This document shows, one piece after another, positions 40,336 through 52,974 of a stretch of 64,000 nucleotides of DNA (position 1 is the stretch's first letter; every line of letters begins with the position of its first letter). Position numbers and translations under genes: made by a program. The notes below the pieces were generated by a model. It was not told the origin of the DNA and did not search any database. It saw nothing but the letters and a program-made list of their open reading frames with translations. This DNA is from Eremophila alpestris peregrina (lineage: Eukaryota > Chordata > Aves > Passeriformes > Alaudidae), in assembly GCA_009792885.1 (NCBI GenBank), contig WMCF01000025.1, positions 7,363,074 to 7,427,073 of the forward strand, written 5' to 3'.

Positions 40336-40760
40336 TATCTAGATCGATTCATGGCTTGCCAAGGCTCAGATCCAAGATGTAGCAAAGGAACTACCAAGGA
40401 TCTTGGGCTATCACTCCCTGCTGCTTATCCATATGGGCCCAAATAACACTGCCAGATAAGTGCCTACAAGGGTCAAGAGTGCCTACAAGGATCTGAGAGC
40501 AAAGATCAGGAATTACAGGCTGGTCAGCCTGCAAAAATCCTGGAGCAAGATCCCCTGGAGCACATTTCTGGGCCCATGCAGAAGAAAGTGATTAGGAAGA
40601 ATCATCATGGGTTTACCAAGTGTCAGTCATGCCTGAACAATCTGATTGCTGTCTATGATAAAATGAACTGGACTTGTGGACAAAAGGAGAGCAGTGGATG
40701 ACTTTGACCTTGCCTTTAGCACTTGTCAGCCCTTTTTAAAACACTCTTCCTTCTCTGAAC
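40336..40760 (+). mobile_element. Internally deleted CR1 LINE: ORF1 esterase-like part joined to ORF2 RT part
   Basis: The first half reads YHSLLLIHMGPNNTAR, matching the block around the GTNDT motif of the esterase-like domain in CR1 ORF1. About 60 bp later, with a stop between, the sequence reads NYRLVSL and then a degraded ...HGFTKGKSCL-type stretch and a decayed form of the reverse-transcriptase A motif. Both halves are in sense orientation with thousands of bases of CR1 missing between. The catalytic-block Asp is Asn here, and frames carry stops. Confidence 0.65.
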
Positions 40761-43700
40761 TTAAAAAATAATAATTACAATGAAAAAAGCTCTGTACTAT
40801 TTCTACCTGTTAACACATGGGTCCTTAGCAGCTTCTGACCACAGTGGGTTGGTGCGGAAGAAAAATTCACACAAATAGTTATGTGAGTCAACATAACTAA
40901 AGCATGGCTTTACCATGCTGCAGATATAGCAAATATATTCTCATATTTGTTTCCATGGAAAAACAATACAGATTTCCATTGTCTTGACAGATTTTTCTCC
41001 CACCTATAAGCAATGGTGCACACCCAGATCTCTTGGAGGGGGTCTGCAGTCCAGCTGAGTGGATATGGGCTGGCAGAGCACCTGAGGTAATGCCAGAAAC
41101 GAGGAGAGGAAAAACAACTAAAGTGTCAACAACAAACATCAGGACATAAACTGAAGATATCAGAGCAGTAGTTGTAGAAGAAACTTTCTGAGCCTCACAG
41201 ACACCCTGTGTTTACCCCGACAATAACCAGTCACATTTCTGTAATCACTAGCAACATTGCACCTGCAGGTTTAAAGCATTTGTCTGGAGACTCCAGTCTA
41301 TCCTCACGCTTCAGCAGAGAGCAGCTTCACCTTCCCTTTGTCTTTCCTGTACTTGTCCCATCTGGGTAAGTAAAGGTATTGCATGGAGATCTGCTGACAC
41401 CTTGGGAAACCTCCAATGTCACATGCCATCAATGCTTATCATTCTTCTTGACCTTCACCACTGCTTTTAAAGTCTTCCCTTTCTAGGCAAACTCATCCAA
41501 AGCCTTCTGCTGCAGATCTCTATAGGTGATGCAACATACTCATCCTTGAAGGGCACCACAGCCACTCCACTCTGCCCACAGACACACTCACATGGGCCTG
41601 AAGAGACCATTCCTGTTTCTGTGAAGTAGTTTCTTCCAGAAACAGCCCCCAACTTCAGGGTGTTTTTTGACAGCAGTGAGACACTGGATGTAGGAATAGG
41701 GCACAGATACTTGCTTTCTGCATGGTCTCATCAGTATATGGAGAATATTCCCTCATCTGGGGCAAAAGCTGTCCAACTCCTGAAGACAACAGCAAGAATA
41801 GAACAGCCCTCTCCCATGCTGGCGGCCCATCCACATCTTTGCCTTTTAATTCTACCACCTCTACACATTGATGCTGACCTGTTTCTCTATCAGCTTTCTG
41901 CAATGATGTTCTCCATTACTACTTTACTACTGTAAATCTGTTCTGACTGAAGACGGCATTGTTCCTGCCTGTGATGTAGTCATCCAGATCCTGAGTCATT
42001 TGTTGTGGAGAAGCCTTGTTCTTACAGCTCCCTCATACTTCCTGTTCTCCCTGTGGCACAAGGCCATCCTCCTGCCACAGACATGAAGTTTCATACCTGT
42101 GATAGGAGCTAGGTAGTGCCTTTGCTTTTGCCTAGTTGCTTTTTCCCTTGGCACCATGCCAGTGTAACTGTAGCCCTGTAATGTGATATTGTCACTGCTA
42201 GTGACGTGCCATGAGCCTGGTTTGAGTCTGCAAGGGCTCAGGACTGAGGCTTGTGTGCTCTGTCTCAGCTCTTTGTGACCTGCCTGCAGCTTTATTTCAT
42301 GTGGTTTGGATGTGGCAGCAATTTTTTTAACTGCTGTATCTATGCCAACCTGTTTGGTTTATCTTTGTGTGACAGAAGCATTGTTTCCTATAGGTGACAG
42401 TAACAAGCAGTGTTCCAGGTAGAATTTTACAACTCAAATAAAATGCTATTGAGCAGAGAAATACAGGTCTGCAGTGATAACCACAAGATGTGGAAGACAG
42501 GATTACAGCTACAGAATGAGAAGAGATGGGGCACAGGGTTGGCATTGAAGACCTCATGCTATAGAAAGATCAGTCATGATCAATTAATCTGCGACCTGGA
42601 GCTGGACAAAACTGGGATTAGGGCCAGGAAAAAAGAGCAAAGAAATCATATCTAACTTACATAAATATAAATTTAATATAAATGGTGCTATGTAACCTGG
42701 AGCTGCAGACCAAGGATGAAAGAGGAAGGTGTACAGGCATGTTAGTAATCATGCAGTTTATGTGTACATAGTATTATGGATATCATACTGCCAAAATGAA
42801 CATTGTATTTCTCCTGGTAAAGGATTCCACATGTTGTCCACTTGCCATAATATTCCCTCCCCTGCTGACACCAGCATGAAACTGCTGACCTTCAGACACA
42901 GAAGAGCAATGGAAGGGTGAGGATAACACTAAGAAAATAGCATAAACTAAAAGGTGTGTGCTTTACAATTACAGTGTATTACTGTTATTACAATGGCCTT
43001 TTTATCTGCACATAAATATTCTACCTGCCTTTTTTTTTTTATAATACTTACATCTAGACCAACAATGATTCCTGAATTAGACTCAAGATTTTACCTTTGC
43101 TAACAATAAGTTCTTGGCCTTTATACACAAGATGTGCTTCCTCTTTGCACATAGACTTGAATGCAACACCACATGAGTGAGTTTGGATCTGTCTGCATTG
43201 AGAGCCTCCACTGACAGCTTTTGATCTGGGATCTTTACCCAGTTTCCAGTAGAATCATTGATATTTGTCCATGTGTTGCTGGTTATGTGTTTATATTTTT
43301 GCTTGTCTGTACATAATATTCCTTGCTTGGATTGTTTTATTATTTCTGTACACATTTAATTAAAATGCCTATGATTATAATCCACATTTGGCTTCTATCA
43401 CAAAGCAGAGACATGCGCCCAGCAAATTATTATCTACAAAGCTGGTAAGTGTCACAAAAGTGAGCTAGGGATAAAGTTATAAATATTTAGTAGTAGAATA
43501 AGTTACTGTGTTCCATTCAGTGATTTCTACAGCTACAGCCTATGGTGTCCCCTTTGCATGCTGACTTGCATAGTGAAAGTGTAATTCAGTAAGTGACCAT
43601 TGGAGCTACAGCTGCTGTTTAAGCCTCTTTGTGTTCAAGTAAAAGTAAGAATGAGTTATTTCATTAGAAGGAGGGAATCAAATCATTTCCACCTGAATTC

Positions 43701-44975
43701 TGATTTATAGGGTTAGTAGCACTGCATTTGTGTTAAGCATGAACATATATATCACCTTGGCTTCTCTTTATTTCAAATGTTGAACTGGTCTGGGAATAAC
43801 CAGATGATCTTCTGAGAAGGTCAAAGTGCAGGAAGGAAGAAGAGATATTAATAACTCTAGCAACACAAGGAGATATGCATTCAAATGTTGTCCAGTTATT
43901 CCTCCTGGTGCCTAGATTCAAATTTTAGATTCTCAAAAGTTTCATTTTGCTTGATACCTAAGCCCAAAAAAAATCTGGCTAGAAGTGTCAATGTTTATAT
44001 GCTAACAATTCACATTCTTTAAAGTCCTGCAGAGGATGGTCTCACCTAGTACACAGAAAGGAGCTAAGGAGGAAAGAGAACATGGTAAGTAGAGAAAGCA
44101 GTGCTGTCATCTCTTTTATAGAAAAACCCTGAGGTTGACATCAGAGACAATGCTGAAAAGATGATGTTTCTCTGCCTGTGGAAATCAGGATCTAAAGCTC
44201 TTTTTGAACACTCTCCCCATGAAACTACATTGCAGTTTCTCAAGTGGCACATCACAGGCTAATTTGAACTGCAAGCAACCTGTACCTGATACCAACAAGT
44301 TTCCTGCTGATAGCAGGAGTCGTTCTCTCCACCAAACTTCACAGTGATAAATGTGTGTGAATGAGGGAAGGGCCAGAGAACACTTTTAGGCTTTTGCAGT
44401 AAGAGTAAAGTAAAACTGGAGTACCACTGCTCAATTCTTGCTCCCTCAATCCAACCCTTTGCTTTGCATATTCACCTTCCTTTAATTTGTCAGACCCCAC
44501 AAATAAAAGGGTGGAACATTCTTGATATCAGGAAGTCTGAGATGAAAAGTGCTCAGCATCCCAACCTATCTTATTTTGCATGGAATAATTATTGATTATT
44601 GAATCAGAGATTTATGGCAGCTATAGCTCAAGTTTTAGAACACTTGCCTAGAAGCTGCTGAATACCCAACATGACAGTGATATATTCAAAAAACAAGGAC
44701 TGTAACCCTTTCAAATTAATGAAAATCAATACAAAACCCTATGAGAAGGTGATATCAATTTTAAACCAAACTTATTCTCCATCCATCCTATCATTCCTTC
44801 CTCACTTTTACTCATATAAACATGTACACTGGTAATATGGGATGGATCATTCTGCTTAACATGAAGAATTAGATGTGCCAGCTGCTGGAACCTTGCTATG
44901 TATTCTCTAATCTCTTTGCTGGTAGCTGCTTTGGGCCAATTATTTTGTACCCCTCAGGAGTCCCCAGTCATTGAA
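40761..44975. other. Gene-free sequence
   Basis: No gene recognised. The 41.3-42.2 kb part is less AT-rich and has moderately long minus-strand frames (61 and 82 codons, in different frames) that could be a decayed retrocopy, but I could not match them to a family. Confidence 0.45.
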
Positions 44976-45090
44976 GCATAATCTTTTGCCTAAGGAGTTC
45001 ACTTACAATAGCCTCCAAAAATTTTAGGTAAAGTGGTTACCCATTTTCTGTTATTTCTTCATTTTGGCTGTCTTGTGGCTGCAGTCTGTC
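44976..45090 (-). repeat. Unclassified interspersed repeat, copy B (shared with 1.8 kb)
   Basis: Counterpart of 1,825-1,925, with the same end blocks and similar spacing (115 versus 101 bp). On the minus strand it follows an LTR-like segment, as a retroviral leader would. Confidence 0.5.
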
Positions 45091-45710
45091 TTCCTTCTGG
45101 AATTCTGGGATGAGAGGAGCACAACCCATGTGATATAGCCATGCAGCCATTGTTTTGTTGTCAGAGAGCTGGTCTGCTGCTGCCTTGCTGCAAGCAGCAC
45201 CTCCTTAGTTGCCACTAGCTTTATTTCTGTCACATATGTCATTAGCCATTGATGCTGGCCATTCTTCCAAACTGTACTCTAGTGCTTCTTGGGGTGTTTT
45301 CATGTAGACCTGTTTCTGTTCATGCTGTCATCTCAGTCTGTGTTTTTCTGCTCTTTCACTGTGGGTTAGATGCTTTCCTCCAGCCTGGATGAAGGTATGA
45401 CAGACTTTGAGAGTGAGCCTTAAAGCTCGTGCTTCAGCCTCTCTTATGAGCTGGAGAAGCTCTCAAGGTGCTGGGCTTTCTTCTCTCTTATCTGTAGGCG
45501 TCAGAATGCATGAGAGAGAATGCATGAGAGAGAATTCCTATTCAGCTTTAGAGGCACTAACTTAAACAAGAATAGCAGTTGATAAGTGCAGTTCCTCCCA
45601 CCTGGTGGAACCAGACCAGAGATGTCAAGTGTAGAAATCCTTCTTCTCTAAGAGTTCTCTATGGAAAGAAAAATAAAATATCAAATAAAATGTCAATTAG
45701 TTTGCCACCA
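45091..45710 (-). mobile_element. Putative endogenous-retrovirus LTR (minus strand)
   Basis: On the minus strand a polypurine tract (GCAAAAAGGGGGAGA, 45,725 down to 45,711) is followed at once by TGGTGG, the arrangement of a retroviral polypurine tract and the TG start of an LTR. About 485 bp further on is AATAAA (45,225 down to 45,220). The 3' limit is not defined; it should fall between 45,220 and the shared repeat. No primer-binding site was recognised. Family unknown; inference from architecture only. Confidence 0.4.
45504..45531 (+). repeat. 14-bp tandem duplication
   Basis: Two exact copies of GAATGCATGAGAGA inside the putative LTR. Confidence 0.9.
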
Positions 45711-45725
45711 TCTCCCCCTTTTTGC

Positions 45726-46863
45726 TCAGCTGCTTAAGCCTTACTGAAATACAATGAAAAAACACAGAACAAATCTCATAGAGTTAAATAAAATATTATA
45801 AAAACTCACAGACAAAATTCTTGTTCTTCAAAACTCATTTCAAAACCTCAGATATGGAGAGACAGTCCTTACTCTCAAGTCTCTGAGAGACCATTGAAAG
45901 ACAATACCGTTTGTAGATGTGAGGCTCGGAATATAAAGCCAATCTCTCCTGAAACACTTCATTTTTAAGGGTTGATGGACATACACAAGCTATAGAATTG
46001 CATGTGCAAGAATAACAGTATTTCCTGCTGGAACTATGCACTATGTTTATCTCCATGGCAGCCAAGCAATTAAGAAAATAATAAGCAAATATCTACTGCT
46101 GCATACTTCTTTCCCTCAGCCCTCTTCCTGATTTTCTGTTGTTTGCCAGCATTATGCACTATGATGTTTGGATCAGAAATGTCAAGGTTTAAAAAGTCAT
46201 GTCACCAAAGAGGGGAAAACATTTTATATCCAGCCCTTCAAAGTTCTGTTCCTGCTGAAGGTATGCAGCCTGATCCTGTCCCACCTGCAATGAGGAGGGA
46301 CTAAGGAATGAGTGTTGTAATGACTGGGTATCAGCTATCAGCTCTTCCCAGAAGCAGCTCTGCCAAGTCTTCCATTTCACATTGGCAACTCACAGGCCCC
46401 AGCCCTAATCTCCTTTCCCTCATCACAGAGGGATGTCTACACCCTGTGCTGTCCTGTCCTTGGCACTGTGAACCCTTGTGACCCAGATCCCCTTCTCTGG
46501 TTGCTGACACAGACGTCTCCACACAAGCATAGGCAAGACAGTGAGACTGCACAGGAAAAATATAGTAAAGAATAGGATATAGGAAGAAGATAAGAGAAAC
46601 TGCAGTTGATGAAGGACTTGATCAGACAGCCATATCAACCAGCAGCTTGCTTATATATGGCTGTCCTCATCTATCCACACTTTTCTCCATTTTCCCATGC
46701 TTGTAATTCCTGACCCCCACCTTGATCCATCTCTTTTCCCACCCTTGTCTCCTTCCAAATAAACAAATGCAGTTACTTTTTCCCCATTGGTTCCAGTTTT
46801 GATACATCCATAACTACATTTGGCATTTCTGATACCTTTAGCTGTTACATCTCAGCCATACAT
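45726..46863. other. Gene-free sequence with a short inverted repeat
   Basis: No gene recognised. It contains an 11-bp perfect inverted repeat at 46,625-46,665, with a TATATATGG box in the right arm and AATAAA about 100 bp further on, a weak LTR-like arrangement. Confidence 0.45.
46625..46665. repeat. Inverted repeat, 11-bp arms
   Basis: GACAGCCATAT (46,625-46,635) and ATATGGCTGTC (46,655-46,665) are perfect reverse complements around a 19-nt loop. Confidence 0.9.
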
Positions 46864-47110
46864 GATACAGAACCATTAAGGTTGGAAAAGACCTCTAAGA
46901 TCATCCAGCCCAGCTGTTAACCCAGCACTGCCAAGTACATCTCTAAAGCATGTCCATAAGTGCCACATTTACACATTTTTTTAATGCCTTCATGGATAGT
47001 GACTCTACAGCTTCCCTGGGAAGCCTGTTCCAATGCTTGACAATCCTTTCTGTGAAGAAGTTTTCCCAAACCTCTACAAGCTTTATTGATATAGTAACCT
47101 GAACACTGAG
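46864..47110 (-). mobile_element. CR1 LINE 3' fragment, TTAACCCAGCACTGCCAAGT subfamily
   Basis: Reverse-complement CR1: AACCATTAAGGTTGGAAAAG, TTAACCCAGCACTGCCAAGT, GGGAAGCCTGTTCCAATGCT. The 20-bp central block is identical in the copies at 50.4 and 53.5 kb, so these belong to one subfamily. Confidence 0.88.
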
Positions 47111-47461
47111 GGGTTTTTTCCCAAGATTGCACTCCCCAAAAAGACTCCGGTATTGCCCTCCAGTTCTCTTACAGTTACCTGGGAAGCTTGTCCTTCTCTC
47201 ACACATTTCCCCATAACCAACTGTGAAATCCAGCCATTTTTCATGGTGTTACACTGTGTAATGTTTGCCAGCTGCTCACTCTGCTGTTTGTTATGTTTGG
47301 CAGTTTCTCTTGTTTTTTTCCCTATTTTCTCATGCTCTGTTCCATTACCTAAGCCTCACCATGGGGCCTAATCATCTTCATAATGTATTTCAGTGGAGAA
47401 AGTAATCCATAATGTGTCCCAGTGCAGAAATCACAGAAAAATACAAACAACTTGTCCCCTA

Positions 47462-47705
47462 GATGGAATCACGGAAAACATGGTTGGAAAGGATTTCTGG
47501 AAGTCATCCAGGTGAGTGTTGAGAATTGCCAAGGAAGGAAATTCACCACCTCTTTGGTTAACCTGTTTCAGTGCTTAACTACTCTCACCACAGAAGAATT
47601 CCTTTCTTACATGTCACTAGCATTTCTATTGCTCTGCCTTGTTGCTGGAAAATTTTCCTCTTGTCATTTAGCTGCGCATATCTGATCCAAGTCTGGTGCA
47701 AAGTT
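47462..47705 (-). mobile_element. Old CR1 LINE 3' fragment
   Basis: Reverse-complement CR1, diverged: GGTTGGAAAGGATTTCTGGA, GTCATCCAG, TAACCTGTTTCAGTGCTTAA, then CTTGTCATTT. Only about 350 bp from the preceding CR1 and in the same orientation, but from a different subfamily. Confidence 0.7.
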
Positions 47706-48607
47706 CTCTTTCACAGCATGAAAGGAAGGTTTGTTCCCATATCCTATGAATTCCACTTTTCTGCTTATCATAGTCACATCGCCAACATGCGTGGTTCAGG
47801 ATAAAGAAGAGGTTAAAAAAATCAATTACAATTAATCAAATTACTTAATGAAAACAAAAGTCAGCTGCCTTTCCTCATAAATGCCATAGAGATGTATCAA
47901 ATACATCACAGTTTTGAATTTTGTGGAATCACTTCCCCTAAATCAAGGCTACCTCTTGTACAGAGAGAAAAGGAAGGGGAGAGCCTTGGGTTTTGAGCAG
48001 AAGAGGCAGGGAAGCTGTTCCAAAGCTTTAAATGAAAGGAAAGATACTGTCAGAAATTCAGAAAAGGAACTCCACACCTGGCTAAGGATGTTAGTATTGT
48101 CTGAGTTGCTAAGCAACTACATAAGTTATTAATTTCAACATTAAATAAATTCTGTTATTTCAAGAATGAATCACTGTCTACTTTGTATTATTTAGAAGAA
48201 ACCAAAATGTATTTTGTAGTGATAGAGTACTTCTCAGTCTTTCACTTAACACCAGCCTGCCACTAACATATAACATATAACTGGTTAAAAAATATAAAAT
48301 TCTTAATCCAAATGTGGATAGCCAGATAGAAACAGTCTTCTGTCCTCACTTTTTCCTCTTTCCTTGAGACGTTTTAATGTCACCAAACCTAAAGTTGATC
48401 TCTACCACTCAAGTCCTATTTTTTTTGTATCTGCACCTCTGTCAGTTTATGGCAGAAAGATGTATTATAGTAATCAGTGTTCTGCTGAAGGTACAGCATC
48501 CTTTTTGATGCTTATAAGATTTATGAGCTAAAATAATCCCTGGTCAGCATATCAGCATAGATGTTAACTATTTCAAAAAGTGCTGTTGAAATCATCCCAG
48601 AGTTTGG

Positions 48608-48636
48608 TTTTTTTTTTTTTTTTTGGTGTGTGTGTG
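48608..48636 (+). repeat. Poly(T) followed by (GT)n
   Basis: 17 T, then GG and TGTGTGTGTG. A compound microsatellite. Confidence 0.9.
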
Positions 48637-49690
48637 CTGAAATAGGTGCCGAAGCATATTCAGATATTTTGGTGATTGCACCATCTCAAGGTAAAGAAAA
48701 CAATTCAGTGACATGAAGAAAGAGAAAGCCACACAGGATAAGGTGGGAAATCATTGAAAAGATCAGCAGCTTAATACATTTGAAGATGTAGGTATTTAAT
48801 TATGACCTTCTGTGATTTGCACTAGGTAAGAAATTTATACTGCATACTTAGAAGTAACACACAGATCATTGCATAATTTCTCATTAGTTAGAATGATTCT
48901 GCTTTCTACTGTAACATGAATGTGATGGGCCAAATTATAATCGTCACCTAGTGAGAGATGGGGAGGTTTTACAGATCTCAACAGACCAATTTACACTGGT
49001 CAGGCACCTGATTCATCCTTCTTCCCCCTCTCTTGGCACTTCCTTATTGCTGTTTGGGGAAGGAAGTTCGTTTCGCATTTGCAGTCTATCTAGGAATTTG
49101 TTTATTTTTAAATAAGGAAAAGTTTCTTTTGGGTGTTATTTGAGGGTGAAAAATAGCCTCAGAACTTAATTCAAAAAGCAGCTCTTAAGCACACAGTTGC
49201 ATCATGAATATTTATCTGGCCGCATGCAAAAGCTCTGAATATCTTGGCTCCTCTGTTCTCCGTCTGCATGAGACCCCCCTTTGTTGGGAAAACGCTGCCA
49301 TCGCAACCAAGGGCAGCAGCAGGCGAGGGGGCTGGCAGGCAGGGAGAGAAAGCAGGTTGGGTTTTCAGGCTAATTACAAGGTTTTGTGTTCTGGGTCACC
49401 TTGTAAATGAGATACGATGCTCAGAAAGCTGCAGCCAAAGCTGCTCGGCAGAAAGTGGAGCAAACGCACAAAGGTTCTGCTGGTGTTTAGCCTTTCTTGA
49501 ACACAACCTGCAATTTTCATGGTGAGCAATTACAATGGCTCTAGAAAATTGGTTCCTAGGGCATCTTGCTAAATAGACAAAAGTTGTTTTTTATGCCAGG
49601 CTGTAAAGCCATTCACTGTGGGTCTGGTGAGTGATCTGTATCAATAGACTTCTCCCCTCAGAATTCTTTTGACACACTTGCTAAAATGCA

Positions 49691-49706
49691 TTAAAATTAA
49701 TTTTAA
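49691..49706. repeat. 16-bp perfect AT palindrome
   Basis: TTAAAATTAATTTTAA reads the same on both strands and centres on TTAATT/AATTAA homeodomain-type cores. Confidence 0.9.
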
Positions 49707-50324
49707 CACAGCCTCAATGGAACAGATTTGAGCAGCTTTGCAAGCTAATGCTGCTTCAAAACATTTTGTCATATTGATCGGTTTAGCACTCCTTCAGTTT
49801 AAGGCTGGCATGATTTCTGATTATCTCTACTGCACATGCAAAACATTTCTAGGCTATCTGAGGAACAGATCTGAAGGCAGCTGGAGTCTGGTTCCTGCAT
49901 CTCCTCTGCCTGTGGCCTGTGTTTATGTTGTTCATTCACCTCACAATTCTGCAACTTGAACCACACTTGCCACAGGAATATTGTGAAAATTCCACTGCTC
50001 TTTAGGATGCCTCACCCTCACTCCTGCCATTTTCTGGGTGACAGTGGGCTGGTTGTTTATTTATGCAGTGGGGTTCCGTTTTGAAGCGCTGCTTCACATA
50101 AATGAGCACAAAGAACACCTTCACTCTTAAAAAACCATACAGGGTGTATCTGTGCTAGATCATACCAGGCTGGTTCCTGATACAGGGTGTGGATGTTGTG
50201 GGGACATGAAATTGCAGACAGGGCTCTAAGAGCATTTTGGGGGCCCCTCAGGTAATTGCAGCCTAACTCATCTATGCATTGCACCTTGGCTTTAACTGTG
50301 CAGCTCTGCAAGGAGAGGACTTTG

Positions 50325-50474
50325 CTGCTGAATATTTGCAGCCCTGGAAATGTTTAAAAGCTGTGCAGATGTGGCACTTAGGATATGGTTTAGTGTTGGA
50401 CTTGGCAGTGCTGGGTTAATGGTTGGACTCAGTGGTCTTAAAGGCCTTTTCCGATCTAAACAATTCTATGATAG
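50325..50474 (+). mobile_element. CR1 LINE 3' fragment, same subfamily as 46.9 and 53.5 kb
   Basis: Sense CR1 tail with ACTTGGCAGTGCTGGGTTAA (50,400-50,419), then TGGTTGGACTCAGTGGTCTT and AACAATTCTATGATAG. Confidence 0.85.
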
Positions 50475-52974
50475 TGTTTACCTGAGGTGTTGATGAGGAC
50501 ATCAGGAGAGACCTCTGCCCCTCACTATTCCCAATCTGCCCCTCACAGACTATTCCCAGCACATCATTAACAAGACTTACTCTCTTATGGTTTTGGCTTT
50601 GTTCCTGTCTGCTTTGAGCAACACGGATAAGTCACTCGTGGCGAGAAAAACAAGGGATACAGTGAGTCATCACTCTGATAGTTCAGATCAGGCACGTAAC
50701 TGGTAGAGCTTGCTCATAAATTTGCAGGTCACAAGGTTTAGTTTACATCAGAGCCATCATGTCTAAGACTTGCTTTTAGACTCTGCCTGTTTTTTAGTGA
50801 AATATTTTAGCCTAGCTTGACTTTTATAACTAAGTCAAAGAGTGCCTGAATGAAACCTTATGTTCTCCAATATTAAGAATTTTTCAGGAATGTAGTCGGG
50901 CTTGTAAAATGATCTTGTCTATTCTAGCCTTATACATAAGTATTTTATTAAGTTCTTTATCTTCTTTTGAATTCTCTGAGTTTAATATTTACAGTCATTC
51001 TGGTTTTGCAGGTTTTTTTTCATTGCAGTAATATTAAAGGTTGCTGCTTTCAATTTTCAACTGTATGAAAAAATCCAGTCAAATTTGCATATTCTCTTTG
51101 TAACAATAGGGCAGCATCTTCCTTTAAAATATATTAGTCTTTGGAAATTAGCAAGCAATTTCTTGGTCAGTGCACCTAAACACTAAAGAGGCAATAAATC
51201 GATCCCTGCCCTCAGGTCCTGTGGTTTCACAGTTATTGCAAAAGATGCAAAATTAAACAAGATTTTTATTTCAGTGAACAGTCAGTTCAGACCAATGGAA
51301 GAATCGGAGAGTATTGTCAATTCCTCAGTCAAATCTAAATCTTTCATCCTGCCCTTACTGGGGCTGCCTCAGGACTGTTGCAAAGACAACCACTATAAAA
51401 ATGGATCAGAATAGCCTTTTGCCTCATCATCACATTGCCCCAAAAACTGCTGCCTCTGCAGAAACTTTTTTCTGTTTCCATGCCCAGGAGATAAACCAGC
51501 TTCAATAATTTACAGCAATTTATAATTATTGATGAGTCTTCAGGTTGCCTTCTTTGAAGGGATTACATATCCCATTAACCATGTATTTGATTATTAGGAC
51601 CCACTTCAACCCCCCCTTATTCTACTATCAACTGGACAAAATTGTGTGGAAATTGTTCTGCAGTTTTCTACCTCTGCAGTTTACCAGACCACTTAGAGAA
51701 AACAGACCAGCAAAATTGCTATAATTACTTTCAATTTTTAATAGCTCTCTTGTGCTGTGGCTTTAATTTGTATGAAATTGCTAACGCACTGAGTAAATAA
51801 AGCAGCTGTTACAGCTCATGGAGCTACAATATGGCCATGGCTTCCTGGAGAATGTACAATACTACTACACAAAGTATGTAAGTACATAAAAAATGTAAGT
51901 TAGTAGAGAATATAGAATTATAGTTTTAAAAAGGACCCCTGGATTCTTACATGAGAAAATGGCAGTACCATATGATGTGCAAGTGTGGTATGGAGGCAGT
52001 AGAACCTGACAGATGCACAATTCCTGATTGTGTAGGGCTGGATGACTGCATACCTGTACATTTAAATACCACTCATATCTGTTCACACATAATTGCTAAC
52101 ATGCCTCTGTGGCTGTTTAAATGATTGTACAACTGCAAGCCATGATAGTTTGAACTTTTACATATTCATTGAAATGTGTCTGTGTTTACTTGACCAGTCC
52201 CAGAGTGCAGACAAGAAGATAAGAAAAGGAAATGCCAAAGCTGTGAGACAGAAATTCTTTTTTTCTGTACTTTTCAAAATGCATCTGATGTAGTTCCCAG
52301 ATGGCTTACAGAGGTGAGTTAACAAGCTACAATATTAAAACTCAGTATATTAAGCTGTTTTGAAATTAATGTTATATCAGTGACAAGAGGTCTTAGGCAC
52401 AGCAATATGGTTTTATGCTGGAGGGTCTTTGTGCAAAGGAGGATGTCTCTATAACTCCCAGTTTAATATTTACTCTCAAAAAGCACATGTACCTGATGCA
52501 GCAAATGCACATGTGGCTAAGGTCCTTTACTTTTGCCATCATTTAGAAAAGAGGATTTCTAAACATTCTATCAATGTTGACAAATCCTCTGAAAAAATAC
52601 TGGAGGGTTTTATACGTGAACTGAAGTTGACATATACTTTATGCAAATGTTTGCTTAAAAGCTGTGTACCCTGTCTTTGCCTTAAATGGCATGGTTCTGG
52701 ACAAATACAGTGTGTGCAGATATCTTTGCACGTCAGGAATCTGACTTGCCAACTACGTTTGTAATCCTGAAATGATAAGGAGGAACACTTCAATCATCAA
52801 GGAACAGCAAAAGCAAGATTATATATTAAGGAAAAAGCTGACACAGCTTTTTGTGCAGGGAGGGCTTTACATAGATACAGGGAGGGCTGTTGGAGCTCCC
52901 TAAAAGTGTGTGTGAGTGTTGGACATCAAAGATGCATAGACAGACTTTGGATTCCCAGTGGCCTTCAACAAGAT
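50475..52974. other. Gene-free AT-rich sequence
   Basis: No feature recognised. Confidence 0.55.

Larger units (their letters stand above)
47706..50324. other. Gene-free sequence
   Basis: No gene recognised. Holds a T17 plus (GT)n tract at 48,608-48,636 and a 16-bp palindrome at 49,691-49,706. Confidence 0.55.

Noticed and set aside
44620..44690. tRNA-like A-box (TAGCTCAAGTTTTAGAACAC)
   Set aside because: No matching B-box or acceptor stem was found, so neither a tRNA gene nor a SINE can be supported.
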